The notes under the pieces: generated by a model
What the model saw: the letters and a program-made list of their open reading frames with translations, nothing else
Told to the model about the DNA's origin: nothing
The model's database searches: none
NCBI GenBank assembly: GCA_022702545.1
Contig: JAHRBC010000006.1
Coordinates: forward strand, 310,001 to 374,000
Length of the DNA stretch: 64,000 bases
Reading direction: 5' to 3'
From: Phycomyces nitens
Lineage: Eukaryota; Mucoromycota; Mucoromycetes; Mucorales; Phycomycetaceae
Shown here: in pieces, positions 1 through 11,918 of the stretch
Layout: every line of letters starts with the position of its first letter
How positions within the stretch are numbered: the first letter of the stretch is position 1
Program-made: the position numbers and the translations under genes

Positions 1-438
1 ACAGTGATCGCGAAACATGGGTCTTGCCACGCGCAGGAAGACTATCATGTCAATATTACACTGGAGTTCTTTGGTTGATTTCTTACCCCACTGTAATCAC
101 AGCAACCGAGCCTCCTACATGGAAGGATCTCTGGGAGTTTTGTCTCTTGGTGACTGGCACAGTCATTCTTTACAAAAAAAAAGCTAAAATAAAATAATGA
201 GAAAAAGAAAGTCCTAAACAGATCTTTGTCCAAGGTCAAATATTATAAGCTATGGAAAAATAGAGTGTCACTAGTGGGTATCACAATGGTTAAGCCAGAA
301 GAATTTCTGAGGGGTCAGGTCACTTTATACACTATTCCTTTGGAGTCACGCCATTTATTGCAAGTAGTTTTTTTTGTATTTATAAAATCAAAAGATCTAA
401 AAAAGAACAAGAGAAAGGGCTGTCTGGACAGAGTGGGC
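1..438. other. 3' flank of the transporter gene, no gene seen
   Basis: No supportable coding sequence. The only open frames are short, lack ATG starts or run through T-rich low-complexity DNA. The stretch lies immediately 3' of the minus-strand transporter gene that ends at 439. Confidence 0.5.
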
Positions 439-2412
439 TCAGTACCAGCCAAGAAGCTTCCACCATCCGAAACCAAGTGTGAAATAGACTAGCATATAGA
501 ATCCTGCCAGAGTAAATCCGATTATAAACCACCTTGGGCGTGACACATAGCCAAGAGTATAGTACATTGTTGCCATGCCTGTAGAGAAATTGGTCTATTG
601 GAAATACAAGTCAGTATGTTGATTATATAGAGATCCCAGGACTTACCATGCAGCCTCCAAGCGCACCAAAGTATGCCATTAGGGCTGTAAGAACCATGGG
701 AGAGGCACCCAATGCATGGCCAGCATCCAAAAAAGTACCAACGAATGCAACAGTGTGTGCACTCAGAGAAGAAAACATAAAGGTTGTCAAAAAGTAAGCC
801 GAAGAAAGGGCAAGCACAGGAGGAAGGTTGAAATGGATGATGGCCAGAGATATCTTGTGGCCCATGAATGCAGAGGCACCTGCTTCGGAAAGCTGTTGAG
901 CAATGGTGATAAATCCACCTAGCCAGAATAAAGAATCCCACTAGTAAAGAGTTAGCAGCCATAATAAAAAAAAAGATCAAAGATCCAAGACTTACAGCGT
1001 TTGTGTTGGTCGACACATCCTTCCAGCTTATGGTTGATGTGTGCAAAAGAACAGCAATTCCGATCAAGGCCACCAGTGTGGAATCGATATTTGTATATCC
1101 ACCAGTGACCCAGAGACATAGACAGAGGATGAGAACCCAACAAAGACACTACAAATAGGCCCGTTTAGCTCCAAAGATACATTGGCCTAGATGTTTTTAC
1201 CCATTCTTTGGATGACATTGGGCCCATGCGAGCCAGCTCTTCTTGGGCATGGCGAACCACCCCGTTCCTGGGAGAATGGGTAGACTCAAAGGACTTGTCA
1301 GGCTTATTGAGGCCACATAACCACCAGATCAACGGTGGCAAGGATATGGCACAAAAGAGGGCAGGCACGCAGCTTCCTGCAAGCCAGGTCATAAAGTTGA
1401 ATTGCATATCTGGATAGAGCTGAGAAGCCTTGGCCAGGACTATTGGGTTTGGAGCCATGCCTGAAAACACAATGATTAAAATCTGCTAGGACAGGCAGTC
1501 TAATTTTACCTGTCAGGTACATTGAGGCCGAAATAAGGTTGGCATGAGATCCGACTAGGGTCAGGAATCCACCCAGCTTGGCATCCTGGGTAGGCGATGC
1601 TCCAAGTGTCTTTGCAATGGAGTTCACGACCGGGAGCACAATACCACCACCGCGTGCCGTATTACTTGGAACAAACGGGGCCAAAAGGAGCTCTAAAGTA
1701 GAGCTGATCAGAAAAGGCCCTTGATGGCTCTTGGTTACCTGACAAGACAATAGCATAGCCTAGTCCAATGATATGCTGACCAAATGTCTTGACCATCATA
1801 AGAGACACACGCTGGCCAAGTTGGGTAACCTCCACAGCCTTTCCCAGATGAAAGGCAGCAAATATCAGCCAGACGACCGAGCTCGAGAAGCCTGTGAGGG
1901 CCTGTTCAAACGAGTCCTTTGAGCCCTTGCACTGATAGATTCCACCCAAACTATTAGGATCCCCACAAAGCCGGCATTCGACGCTTAGACCAGTGGCATG
2001 GTCGGTGCACTGAAAGGACTGGGTGAGGGATAGAGTGATGAGGGCACTGAGGACAATAAGGGAGATGTCTATGTTTGTGGATATGAGGGCAAATATACAG
2101 CTGGTGGCCCAGTGGTCAGGACAATTCCGTTGTGCTCATCATTTTTTACCTTGTAAATACAGCCAAGAGACGAATGGCTGTCAGGGTGAGCTCCTCGGTA
2201 GGAGTGATGCCAAACCAAATGGCCGAGCCAAGTAAGATGGAGGGCACAAGGGAGACAGGTTTGCTATGGTACAGAACAAGGAACCAGGGTTCTCCTGTAG
2301 AAAGACGAGTTTTGGTGCTCAAGAGACTGGTGGTTTCATTTGGGTATATCTCTGGCACAAATGTATCAATGGACTGGCTCTCTTGCTCTTCTGGTGAAGT
2401 CATTCGAGCCAT
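439..2412 (-). CDS. DASS/SLC13-type dicarboxylate (anion) transporter
   Basis: Predicted multi-pass membrane transporter of the divalent anion:Na+ symporter (DASS) family, closest in feel to the plant plastid 2-oxoglutarate/malate translocator and bacterial CitT-like branch. Seven exons on the minus strand: 2412-2150, 2100-1739, 1692-1510, 1460-1201, 1148-996, 940-647 and 594-439. Introns are 46-55 nt and every phase closes, giving 556 aa. Visible family hallmarks are the first substrate-loop signature VPSNTARGGG (S218-N219-T220), the helix VVWLIFAAFHLGKA, the internal-repeat block WKDVSTNTNA followed by WDSLFWLGGF, the second hairpin AFVGTFLDAGHALGAS, and the typical C-terminus GWWKLLGWY. 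A nine-nt-downstream ATG (2403) is an alternative start. The cytosolic N-terminus is acidic and carries an ETTSLL-type motif that may be a sorting signal (inference). Substrate and membrane cannot be told from sequence; dicarboxylates such as malate or 2-oxoglutarate are the family expectation. Confidence 0.9.
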
Positions 2413-5400
2413 TGTGTGAGTTGAAGATGGAGAGAAAAGGCTGGCAAGATATACACACATATATATATATACTCTTTTTAATTTCAATGAACGAGAGTGA
2501 TCCAAACCAAGAGTGTAACAATGGATGACATGAAAGATATACAGTCTGTTTTTGCAGCTGATTCAGTCATTGGAGCAATGGAAACTGAGTTGGTTTTTTG
2601 GAGGATTGCTCCTTGAGATATTATATTCCCCTGCAGTTTACATTGGAGACACTGATATCAACACAGACCATCTCTTGCGTGCTGGGCCATCCAAGACCTC
2701 TGGGTTCCTTGAGGGTATTAAGATGAACCTCATGAGATCATATTCATTCCGGACACACCGACTATATATATTTCCCCACATATCCTACGACAAGCACTCC
2801 TGCTGTATTCCCATACGAGGAAGGTAAGACCAGGACACGTTTGCTTCCCTGTATAGAACTCCAATTTCCTCATCGTCATTATATAACATCTGATCCGCAC
2901 AGAACAAGTCAACAGAATATATTATGGTTATAACATTGTAAATCTGTGTAATTCTTTCGAAATCACAGCTTAGTTTCCAACGAGCATATGGAATAGCTTT
3001 GAGCCGGAAATGATGGCCGTATGAGTATATATATACATATACATATACATATATATATATGGAGCCAAGGGCTATTTGCATAAGGTTGAGGGAAATAAGT
3101 GGCGAATGGCAGGGCTGACCATCTTCAGAACATTTCTCGAGATTGAGAACTTTTTTTTATTTTTATTATTTCCTGTGTAAAAATGGGAAAATAGGGGAAA
3201 AATATAATATATAATCCAATTACACTTTAGATTTGCCAACCAGCCAACCAGCCAGCCAGCCCATAAAAATATGAGATTGGAATTCAATAATAGGACATAT
3301 AAATATCACCACCAAAACCAAGGGTTCCAGGTACCAATAAAAAAGATGCTTCACCATCCAGAAAACAAGTTTCTGGCCTGACCAGAGAGCGTGACAGAGC
3401 AAGACAAGCCGGTACGTCATGGGCAATTGTCTTCATAATGACAAATATTGATAGAGATATTTTCGTGGTCTGCATAGGGTAAAACTCTGGTCCCCTCTGC
3501 AATTTACAAGGGAAAACGTTTTTGCCCAAATGTCAATCAATGAATTATTAATAAAGATTTCTAGATTTATCAAGAGTTTGATAATCTATTTCCCACCAAG
3601 TATCAACATCTTTTTCTCTCTCTTTTCTTATATCAATATATATATATATAGACAAAGCACGAGCTGTGTCTTTAAACCTACCACCAGAGCAAAATATTCT
3701 TTATAAATAAAAATAAAAAAGGCTAATTGCACCCGTATTTCGGCGTTTTTGAACAAGTTATTAATTAGAGATATTTTGGCCTCAAGATCTGTGGAATAAA
3801 GGTTTTAGCAACCTTTGATGCATGTACAGAGAGGCAGGCATGCATATTGTCTATTGGTTTAAACTTGATTTCATATGAAATCAACGTGTATCTGTAAACC
3901 ATGAAACTCATTTCATCATCATCATCTCTCTTTTTTATAAAAATAGCAAGGTTATCGACATAATCGCTTATTTCAATAATAGTAATAGTCTTGGTTGCAA
4001 TGATGGCTATCAACCTTAAATACTTAATATTCTGCTCATCAATAGACCTGCAAGCCAACAGATGAGCAAATCGGTAACTGGAATACTCAATACAATAATG
4101 ACTAATTGGTAACAAGTGACCCTTAACCAGAAGCACTTTGCAGTATAACGGAATGGAATAGCAGTAGTACGAGTTCAGCCTAGATACAAATACCAATTTC
4201 ATGGTGCGGGATCCTATATTTCCCTGTTCTTATTAACAACTGAACCGAATACCCCAATACAGATGCAAATATATTTGGGCTGCGCAAAGAAAGAGATCCA
4301 ATAGCCTAAAGACCTGAGTGTTATAAAACGAGAATTATCAGAGTGCTCCAAACGTGTCTCGGCTTACTCTGTACTCCCATGGGGTGTCTTTGTTTCTTTT
4401 GACACTACGGGACCGAACCAGGAAGTCTCCGAGAATCCAAAAAAGAGAAAAGAGAAAAAAAAGACAGTGCATTATATTTCACAGAATTATTATGCCCTTT
4501 TCTTTCGTTCTTTCTTGTCATTGGTGCCAAACTTGGTTCTTTCCAGGACAAGTTAAAGTCAAGAAAGTAGGAGTCTTTAGAGAAATAAATAGGCATCAGT
4601 ATTCTAAGAAAGAAAAACACACACAAATTGGCTGGTGGAATTGGCCAGGAGCTCTTGGTTTATGGACGAGCATTGGAATCTCCTGTTTGTTTATCTACAG
4701 GGCGATCCTGGCTTTGGACCGAATGATGTAGAAAATCCAACTAGGATAAATAATTCTTCTTTTTATATATATATATCCAAAATTGTCCAAATAGGCACTC
4801 TTTAGGAAGTTTGTATCTTAAAAAGGCTGTTGGAATATCTATAGAATTTATATTGATCATCTTTATTCAATTTGATGATTAACAATACTCTGACAATCAA
4901 ACAACATTGATTCTATCCACTCTTCCTTCCAAGTATTTTGATCCAGAATTTCCATAATACATTGCCTTGTAATTCTAGAGCTTATCATGTACCAATAAAA
5001 TCTCCTGATTGTTTTTCCTTTTTGAATACACAATGATATAAATGTCATGCCGTATAAAAAACAGCTTCCAATTATACCTTTGGTATTAAACTTGTTCAAT
5101 TCTTTATTCTCTTTCTCTCTTTTTCTCTCTCTAAATTCATTGATTCCAACAACAACCAATAGATTTCCAATATACACTTGTTTCAATTTGCTATCTCTGT
5201 TTCAATTTAAAGAACATTTTAATAATTAAAAAAAATGTTTATCTAATTATTTATTTTATATTGGGCCCTTGGAAGATCCGGTCGGTGGGTTGTCAAACAT
5301 CAATAGACCATTGTACTCTCTTGTCTAGATTTAATTAATCTATCAATCTTTAAAATAATATATATATATAAAATATGTCTTGCTAAAGATCATATCATTA

Positions 5401-5912
5401 CTGCACCTATTCCTATAATTTCCTTTTTATCCTTATTTCCTTTTCATCAACCAACGCCAGCCTTTTTTTTTTGAATCGGAACCATTGGTAAATTAAAGCG
5501 TGGGCAAAATAGGCTAGATTATCATCAATGGAAAGAGAGAGAGGGGGGGCCATGACCCGGAGAAGCAAAGAGGGTACAATCGTTAAATATGTCTTGTACT
5601 TTCTTTTTCCGCAATTTCATATAAAAAAATAATATAATTATTTAATAGACCGCTTGTTTTTGTGTATTTTGTGTACAGTTTTATATTATTATTATTATTT
5701 TTTCAAAGACACACAAAGACCTTTTTACCAATTCAACATATGCCTCACCGTCTTGCTCTCTTTCTCTCCTTCATCTCTTTTCTTGGCCATTGATCTTTGG
5801 GCCAGGAAACCCAAAAACAAAAAGGTTTTGCCCAAATACCCGCTTGTTGCTGCCCCTGCCTCGGCCAAGACCTCCAATTACTCTTTTATCATTCCTTTTT
5901 ACCTTTATAATC
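2413..5912. other. Long divergent intergenic region, no gene seen
   Basis: About 3.5 kb between the divergent transporter (-) and kelch (+) genes. It contains TA/CA microsatellites (around 3023-3060, 3637-3652, 4763-4776 and 5358-5372) and a short CCAA/CCAG repeat near 3238-3262. There are only low-complexity frames such as 4354-4731, with no recognisable domain, no splice-consistent extension and lysine/arginine-rich composition typical of A/G-rich DNA. Long T and CT runs before 5913 are probably part of the kelch gene promoter/5' UTR. Confidence 0.5.
3023..3060. repeat. TA/CATA microsatellite
   Basis: Alternating ATAT and ACATAT units, 38 bp, in intergenic DNA. One of many similar tracts in this window. 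Confidence 0.7.
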
Positions 5913-7805
5913 ATGATTTCATTATCAATTGCATTTGTAATCTTTTTCCAATTATCTATCGCCTGTCTTGCACAGTCAGTACACAGCTTACCGCGTATCC
6001 ACCATACTCTCGTACGATTACCAAATAACACCATCCTAGTTCTCGGTGGATTCGATACCCTGCAGACCCTTTCAGACACTCGGACCCATCTAGACAACCA
6101 GACGACCTTTGACCAGTCTATTGCCGGCCACACGTCGCACTGGTACCCACCCACCCAGGCAACTGTGTCGCTATTCGGTTTGCACGGGCCTGGCATTCAG
6201 ACAGAAGACGAGACAGGTTTGGCAGGCCGACCCAGGAACAGTGACACCAGCACATTGCCAGTTTCCCGGTATGGCCATACATCAACTCTTTTGGGCAATG
6301 ACCTCTATGTACTTGGAGGGTTTTCGATCGACGCGAACCAATTGAGGCCTTTAGGCGATCTATGGGTCTTTCGATGGCGGTCGAGGGCATGGATTCAGGC
6401 CTCAGTGTCTCCAGTTATCAATCATACGCCAATTGCAGGCCATACAACCGTCAGCTACAACAACTGGCTCCTGTCATGCTTTGGAATGACCAGAGATAAT
6501 GCACTGTCGACCCATTGTACTTGTATCGACACCCTCACATCTACAATACATATATTCAACGCAACTCTACCTGAACCACGCACCATGACAACCATGACCG
6601 TCCTCCCTCTGGACCCAGCACGTGCAGTCGTATTCGGTGGCATGGACTCTGAAGGATCACTGCTGAATGATATGTGGCAAGTTGACATGAGCCAGCTACC
6701 AGCCCGCATTTCATGGCGCCAGTTACCTCGAGGCCAGTTTCGCGCAGGGCATGCTGCCATATTTACAGACGACACAACTATTCTATTTCACGGTGGCCTA
6801 GATGAAACTAACCATTTAGCAGAGACCTCTGTACGATTTGACACCAATAGCTTTACATGGGCACCATTGCCTGGTGTTTTCCGCCAGCAGTTGGTCAAAA
6901 GAGCAGAGGGAAACGATGGAGGAAAGATTGCTGGAATTGTTGTAGGCTGTATTGCAGCCGTGGCTGTAGTTTTTGGCTGTATATTCATGGTATGGTATCG
7001 TCGCCGCCAGCCAAAGTCTGTACAGGACAAGGCTTCACAGAACCCTCGGTTTAGTTATGCTCTCTCGGGATCTAATCAAAGACGCTCAGCTGCATCAGAG
7101 GTCTCGACTGTCTTACAGGCACCTGCAGTTGCCATTCGTTCTTCTCGACTTACTCCTATGACCCGTACATCAGAACTGTTTCCTTCTATTGCCGAGACGT
7201 CTGGCATAATTCCTATACATTTTCCATCAGTAGCAGAGTATTCAGAACGCCACAAACAGGCCCAGATCCATGAGTACCAACAGGATCAAAAGTCAAAGAG
7301 CACACCAAATATCACAAAAACCAATTCAATAATATCAAACACGCCATCAACAAAATCGGCATCATCATCACCATCCATAGGACCTTCGATTGCCTTTACG
7401 CCAGCACGTATTAACCGATCAAGCGAACGACCAACAAGCGATGCTCTTTGGATGCAGGCCATTCTTAACAATTCGCTTATTTGGAATGAAAACGAAGCAG
7501 GCCAGGCAGGCCAGGCAGGCCAGGCAGCACAAGCGCCTGTTCCCCCATCGCCTCGCCTTCTCCAGCCTCCCCTAACACCCACATCCCCTGCATTCCCTCG
7601 AAGACCATCGACTGATAGCCACAGATCCGTATCATCAATTCAATGGGTAGGATTCAATGAGGGCATGGATTACCGCTGGTATCCAGGACTCCAGGTGACA
7701 AATCAGCGCAAGAGTCAACTATCGCTCAGCACAAACAGTAACCCAGGTACGCCCACCTTCCCACCAGCAGACAGTAAAAACTCGTCTATTCAGCATCCAC
7801 AATAA
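5913..7805 (+). CDS. Secreted-type kelch-repeat membrane protein (single pass)
   Basis: Single-exon gene, 630 aa. The frame is open upstream to 5790 but the first ATG (5913) opens a clean signal peptide (MISLSIAFVIFFQLSIACLA, cleavage likely after residue ~20), so I chose it. Residues ~25-320 form a kelch/galactose-oxidase-like beta-propeller: repeated glycine pairs and W/Y positions occur, for example ILVLGGFD, LYVLGGFSI, AVVFGGMDS and ILFHGGLDE. One transmembrane helix follows at ~338-361 (IAGIVVGCIAAVAVVFGCIF), then a basic YRRRQ stop-transfer and a ~265-residue Ser/Pro/Thr-rich tail with a QAG tandem repeat (~526-539). Type I topology with an extracellular propeller is inferred. Such kelch-TM proteins are common and mostly uncharacterised in Mucoromycota; the ligand is unknown. 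It converges on the GH31 gene, with 43 bp between stops. Confidence 0.85.
   Translation: MISLSIAFVIFFQLSIACLAQSVHSLPRIHHTLVRLPNNTILVLGGFDTLQTLSDTRTHLDNQTTFDQSIAGHTSHWYPPTQATVSLFGLHGPGIQTEDETGLAGRPRNSDTSTLPVSRYGHTSTLLGNDLYVLGGFSIDANQLRPLGDLWVFRWRSRAWIQASVSPVINHTPIAGHTTVSYNNWLLSCFGMTRDNALSTHCTCIDTLTSTIHIFNATLPEPRTMTTMTVLPLDPARAVVFGGMDSEGSLLNDMWQVDMSQLPARISWRQLPRGQFRAGHAAIFTDDTTILFHGGLDETNHLAETSVRFDTNSFTWAPLPGVFRQQLVKRAEGNDGGKIAGIVVGCIAAVAVVFGCIFMVWYRRRQPKSVQDKASQNPRFSYALSGSNQRRSAASEVSTVLQAPAVAIRSSRLTPMTRTSELFPSIAETSGIIPIHFPSVAEYSERHKQAQIHEYQQDQKSKSTPNITKTNSIISNTPSTKSASSSPSIGPSIAFTPARINRSSERPTSDALWMQAILNNSLIWNENEAGQAGQAGQAAQAPVPPSPRLLQPPLTPTSPAFPRRPSTDSHRSVSSIQWVGFNEGMDYRWYPGLQVTNQRKSQLSLSTNSNPGTPTFPPADSKNSSIQHPQ
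7496..7531 (+). repeat. 9-bp tandem repeat in the kelch protein tail
   Basis: About four imperfect copies of a GGCCAGGCA unit encode (QAG)n in the cytoplasmic tail; likely length-variable between strains. Confidence 0.7.
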
Positions 7806-7848
7806 TAATCATAATCATAATAATAATAAAGAAACATATTGTATTATT

Positions 7849-10491
7849 CTACTGCTTGTCTTGTGGGCGATTCCATGAGATACGGAAACCCTCGTACAAG
7901 TTGGTATCCTTTTGGTCTACCAACCCCATAATACGCCCAAAATCATCTTCACCGTCAAATACTAAAGGACGTGTCTCGTCTGGCAAGGGACAAGTGACCC
8001 ATAGAGTATCATAGTTGGGAAAGTAGCCATCCTCGAGAATCTCAATGCCAACCCTGATCTCTGTCGCATTTGATTCCATCCAAATGACAACATCTGCATA
8101 GGCACCGTTTTCATAGTAGATTGTCTTGCCGTCATCTTCAAACAGATGGAATTCGGTACGGGTGGTGGCGGTTGGATGAGGAAAGACCTGGATTCTACGT
8201 TCATCATCCACATCCCCGAACACACTAGACATCACCTTGCCAAAACAAAGGATGGCTCCTGCCTTGACAAACATGGGAGATGATGTATCCTCCATAACCG
8301 AAGGCACGGTTACAGTCAAGCCTTGTTCGGGTGCATCATAGTAAGTATTGGTCTGGTAGTGGTACCAGCCAGTATGGGCCGGCAGGTAGACAGTGCGACT
8401 GATCTGATCCGGTTGGATCACAGGTGCGATCAAGAGGTCTGATCCAACCATGAATTCAAACGATTGGGTGTGTGTGTTGGGGTCCTGCTGGTGATCATAG
8501 AACACTGGTCGGATCACAGGCTCACATTGACGATGAAAGTATTTGATGTAAAGGGAGTACAGGTAAGGAATCAATCGGTAACGCAACTCAATCGAAGCAC
8601 GGATCAATGGTAATACCTCTGGATACTAGATAACTGTGGTGAGTACACCCATAAAATCAAAGATGAACTATTTACCATCCATGGCTCGGTTATTGTGCCG
8701 TCTGTATTCCAAGAGTGGATACAGAATCTAGGCCAAAATATCGCCTGCTGTACCCACCGAACAAACATCTCTGGACTAGGCCGTGGACCTGCAAATCCAC
8801 CAACATCATGGCCATATCCTCCTGGCATGACACTGAGACCAGCCCCTAGACCCATGGGAACATTGTATTCAATCGTGCTCCAGTCTGTGGTATTGTCACC
8901 ACTCCAGGTCTGTGACATTAGCTGGTGGCTGAATGGAGTGGCTGAGCGGGTGATGAGGAATGGTCTGTCAATAGGAGCATGTTTACGGACAGCCTCGTAT
9001 GATGCTTGCATCATCAACAGTGTCTGGTAAGGTGTTCCTACCGAACGGGCAGTGCTGTCTCTGGGCCCCATTGTGGGCAGATTGAGTTTGGTTAGCTGGT
9101 AAGAAGTAGGCTGCATTTCGCACGCATAGGTATTGGTATCATCCAGCATGGTAAATTCGTTGTTGTCCAGCCAGAGTTCATAGCCTAGATCCAGCAGCCT
9201 GGTCTTTAATCGATCTTGCCAGTATCGATAGCCAGCCAGGCTTGTAAAGTCAATATAGCTTGCCTCTGCTGCGGTATTTCTGCCTGCACTCCACTGCCAA
9301 AGGGTTGCAGGTCCCATTTCGTCTGGATTCCAGACCAGCCCATGGGACACCTTGAGGAGAGCATAATCTGGATGGGTCTTTAGCAGCCATGGCTTAACAT
9401 TGGCGAATATACGGATCCCAGCAGCCTTGAGATGAGCAGCCAAGCCTCTGGGGTCTGGGAAACGCTTTGAGTTCCATGTGAACACACACCGATCGCCGGC
9501 TCCATTGACAGTGTAACCAGACGACAGATGCATACCATCGCATGGAATGGAGTGCTCCTTACACAGGTCACCAAACGCCTCTAATTTCTCTTGGGCATTG
9601 TCTGCCTCGGCATAGCCCATTGATGATGCCAGATATCCAAAAGCATACCGAGGCGGCAGGTGGCGAGGGCGACCCATCAGAGTGCCATAGCTCTTTACCA
9701 CATTTGACACGGTTGGACCATAGACACGATAATAGTCCAATGGGCCTGATGCTGCCTGGTAATAGATGTATGGGCCCCACATCTAGAATACAGTGAGTAT
9801 TATTGATGGATTGGGGGGATGTGTATTGAGTACATACGGCGTCAATCTCTTGGCCAAAATCAATGGTAGTATCAGAAAAGTTGTTGTAATATATTCCATG
9901 AGCAACCTTTGATTGTGCTCCTAGAGTGATATAGAATGGACAAAACTTATAAAGAGGATCCTGGGAACGTGCATCGTAGCCCATACAATCCATGCGTTCC
10001 AGTCTGAAACGACGGCCACTCAAGTCAATCTTTCCCGTCTTTTCTCCTAGACCGTAATAACGATCTCCTTTGGTAGAGGTCTGATAATGCCACACTGATT
10101 CTGATGAAGGATCATAGGCTACTGAGCGATAGAGCAGGTCCTGTGCAAAAGGAACCTCTTCTCCAGATGAATACCATACCAGTCGGGGTGGATGGGTTTG
10201 TTTTAGCTCGATTACTATGCGTAATTCAGGCGTTTCGATCTCCACCTCTTCTCCGTCTACACTCTTTGTCAACGCAAACCGACTGGGGGGCACGACTACT
10301 TCTTTGGATGCCATGGAGTAGCCCCTTTGAGCCGATCTCTGCCTGGGTTTCTGTGGTGGTTGATAGCGCACTCTGACTATATTGGCAGCCACTACGGTTA
10401 CAGTAAACACATGTCCAGTGGGATCCCGCAGGGTGATGGGATGAGCAATCGACTCATCCAGTCTAAAGTTTCTAGGAATTATCTGTTTCAT
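7849..10491 (-). CDS. Glycoside hydrolase family 31 alpha-glucosidase-like enzyme
   Basis: Three exons on the minus strand (10491-9838, 9782-8676, 8625-7849) with 55- and 50-nt introns; 845 aa. The N-terminal beta-sandwich carries the GH31 signature YYGLGEKTGKIDLSGRR. The TIM barrel follows, with FANVKPWLL, the nucleophile region LWLDNNEFT (Asp ~424) and the acid/base region TWSGDNTTDW (Asp ~514), then GGYGHDVGGFAG and a C-terminal beta domain. Both catalytic aspartates are present. The nucleophile motif reads D-N-N-E, where many eukaryotic alpha-glucosidases have D-M-N-E. There is no signal peptide: the start MKQIIPRNFR is hydrophilic, so a cytosolic enzyme acting on internalised oligosaccharides is likely (inference). 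Substrate (maltose, isomaltose or xylosyl linkage) cannot be fixed from sequence. The gene is divergent from RPS23 and convergent with the kelch gene. Confidence 0.92.
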
Positions 10492-10893
10492 ATTTAGAAG
10501 ACAAGAAAGAGGAAGAAGAAGTGATATATAAAAAAGAAAGGTTCAATTCATGTTTCACTCCATTATTATTATCCTTTGGTTTCTTTTTTTTATATTATAT
10601 ATCAACCAATCTCTCACGGGTCGCGTGGTCATCTTTTGTATGGACAGCCAATCCTCAAGTCCAAATCATTTATTTATTAATGTTTTGATTGGATCCTTTT
10701 GATTATTATTATTATTATGATATGTATATAAATATATATTATTTTCAAACAAGTCAATGCAATTCTCTAAAGCATCCTGACCTGAAATTGATAATCTGTG
10801 TTTGAAATCATCGTGACTGGTTGGAATGCGTTGCCATCGCGATAACCTGGATGAGAACCACCAAACCTCCTTCTACATTAAAAGACCTACATC
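10492..10893. promoter_or_regulatory. Divergent promoter region, GH31 / RPS23
   Basis: 402 bp between two divergent start codons. It is AT-rich with T-runs and TATATA stretches (around 10523-10530 and 10725-10740). No specific factor site is claimed. It must serve both a highly expressed ribosomal protein gene and the glycosidase gene unless the 5' UTRs are very short. Confidence 0.45.
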
Positions 10894-11839
10894 ATGGGTA
10901 AGATGACCAACACCATATGTTTTGGATAAAACCCGATAGAATACATCCAGACGATGAGGGATGGATGGATCAGTTGAATGGATCCATTGCCCAAGCCAAT
11001 TCCTTTTCCTACAGCCAGACGACATCATTTATAATATAATATATATATATATATATAATATATAATATATATAATATATTTCCTTGTATTATATGTAATT
11101 TATATTATTATATTATATATATATATTAAATATATTATATAATTATAATATCCATGTATACAAATACCCATTCCTTACCTTGCCCGACAAAACAAAAAAG
11201 GACCTATACGACATTCTCTTTACCGCCATTACCATTACGCCCCATAATCAACATTGTCAACGTCGATGCAATTAACACATCAGAAGAAGAAAAAAACGAT
11301 TCCTCGATTGGTCGATTCTAACATTCTTCAATTAAAGGCAAGGGACAGCCGAGAGGATTGAACGCCGCTCGTAAATTGCGCAACCACCGTCGTGAGCAGC
11401 GTTGGGCTGACAAGCAGTACAAGAAGAGAGCTCTCGGTACTGCCTTCCGCTCCAACCCCTTTGGTGGTGCCTCCCATGCCAAGGGCATTGTCCTTGAAAA
11501 GATGTAATGTTTTTTTTTTCAAAAAAAAAAACACAATTCTTTGCAATTTGCATAATTAACACATTCTATAGTGGTGTTGAAGCCAAACAGCCCAACTCTG
11601 CCATTCGTAAGTGTGTCCGTGTCCAGTTGATCAAGAACGGCAAAAAGGTCACTGCGTTTGTTCCCAATGATGGCTGTTTGAACTTTGTCGATGAGAACGA
11701 CGAGGTCTTGATTGCTGGTTTCGGTCGCAAGGGTCGTGCTATCGGTGATATTCCCGGTGTGCGCTTCAAGGTCGTCAAGGTCGCTGGTGTGTCTCTGCTT
11801 GCTCTTTACAAGGAGAAGAAGGAGAAGCCCAGATCATAA
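10894..11839 (+). CDS. RPS23: 40S ribosomal protein S23 (uS12)
   Basis: Component of the decoding centre of the small ribosomal subunit. Three exons: 10894-10897 (only ATGG), 11338-11503 and 11572-11839; 145 aa, the usual eukaryotic length. The protein starts [20 protein letters not shown], and the family block [20 protein letters not shown], which contains the hydroxylated-proline loop, is intact. The C-terminus [11 protein letters not shown] is canonical. Intron 1 is 440 nt with a CTAAC branch site at ~11319 and lies directly behind the start codon, a common design for ribosomal protein genes. Intron 2 (68 nt) starts with a T10/A11 inverted run just after the donor. Identification is essentially certain; the four-nucleotide first coding exon is inferred from phase and a canonical GTAAGA donor. 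Confidence 0.97.
11030..11150. repeat. AT-only palindromic tract inside RPS23 intron 1
   Basis: About 120 bp of nearly pure A/T built of TATATAATATA-type units that read the same on both strands and could extrude as a cruciform or fold as RNA. It lies wholly inside the 440-nt first intron of RPS23 and accounts for much of that intron's unusual length. Confidence 0.75.
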
Positions 11840-11910
11840 ATTATTCAAGAACAAATAATCTCTTGTGCCAAAGTCTTAATAAACATTCAAATGCCGCACG
11901 TATCTCTCTG

Positions 11911-11918
11911 GAAACTTC
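11911..11918. promoter_or_regulatory. Heat-shock-element-like palindrome upstream of the Hsp40 gene
   Basis: GAAACTTC (GAAnnTTC) lies 135 bp before the Hsp40 start codon and just after the RPS23 3' end. Two inverted nGAAn units are the minimal heat shock factor half-site pair; a third unit is not obvious. A CRE-like TGACGTC follows at 11952-11958, and an ACGCGT at 12016-12021. Confidence 0.45.

Noticed and set aside
4354..4731. 125-codon plus-strand open frame
   Set aside because: No domain, lysine/arginine-rich low-complexity start and no splice-linked exons; looks like chance in A/G-rich intergenic DNA.
10898..11337. Possible box C/D snoRNA in RPS23 intron 1
   Set aside because: A GATGAG near 10966 resembles box C, but no matching CTGA box D at a sensible distance and no terminal stem were found.
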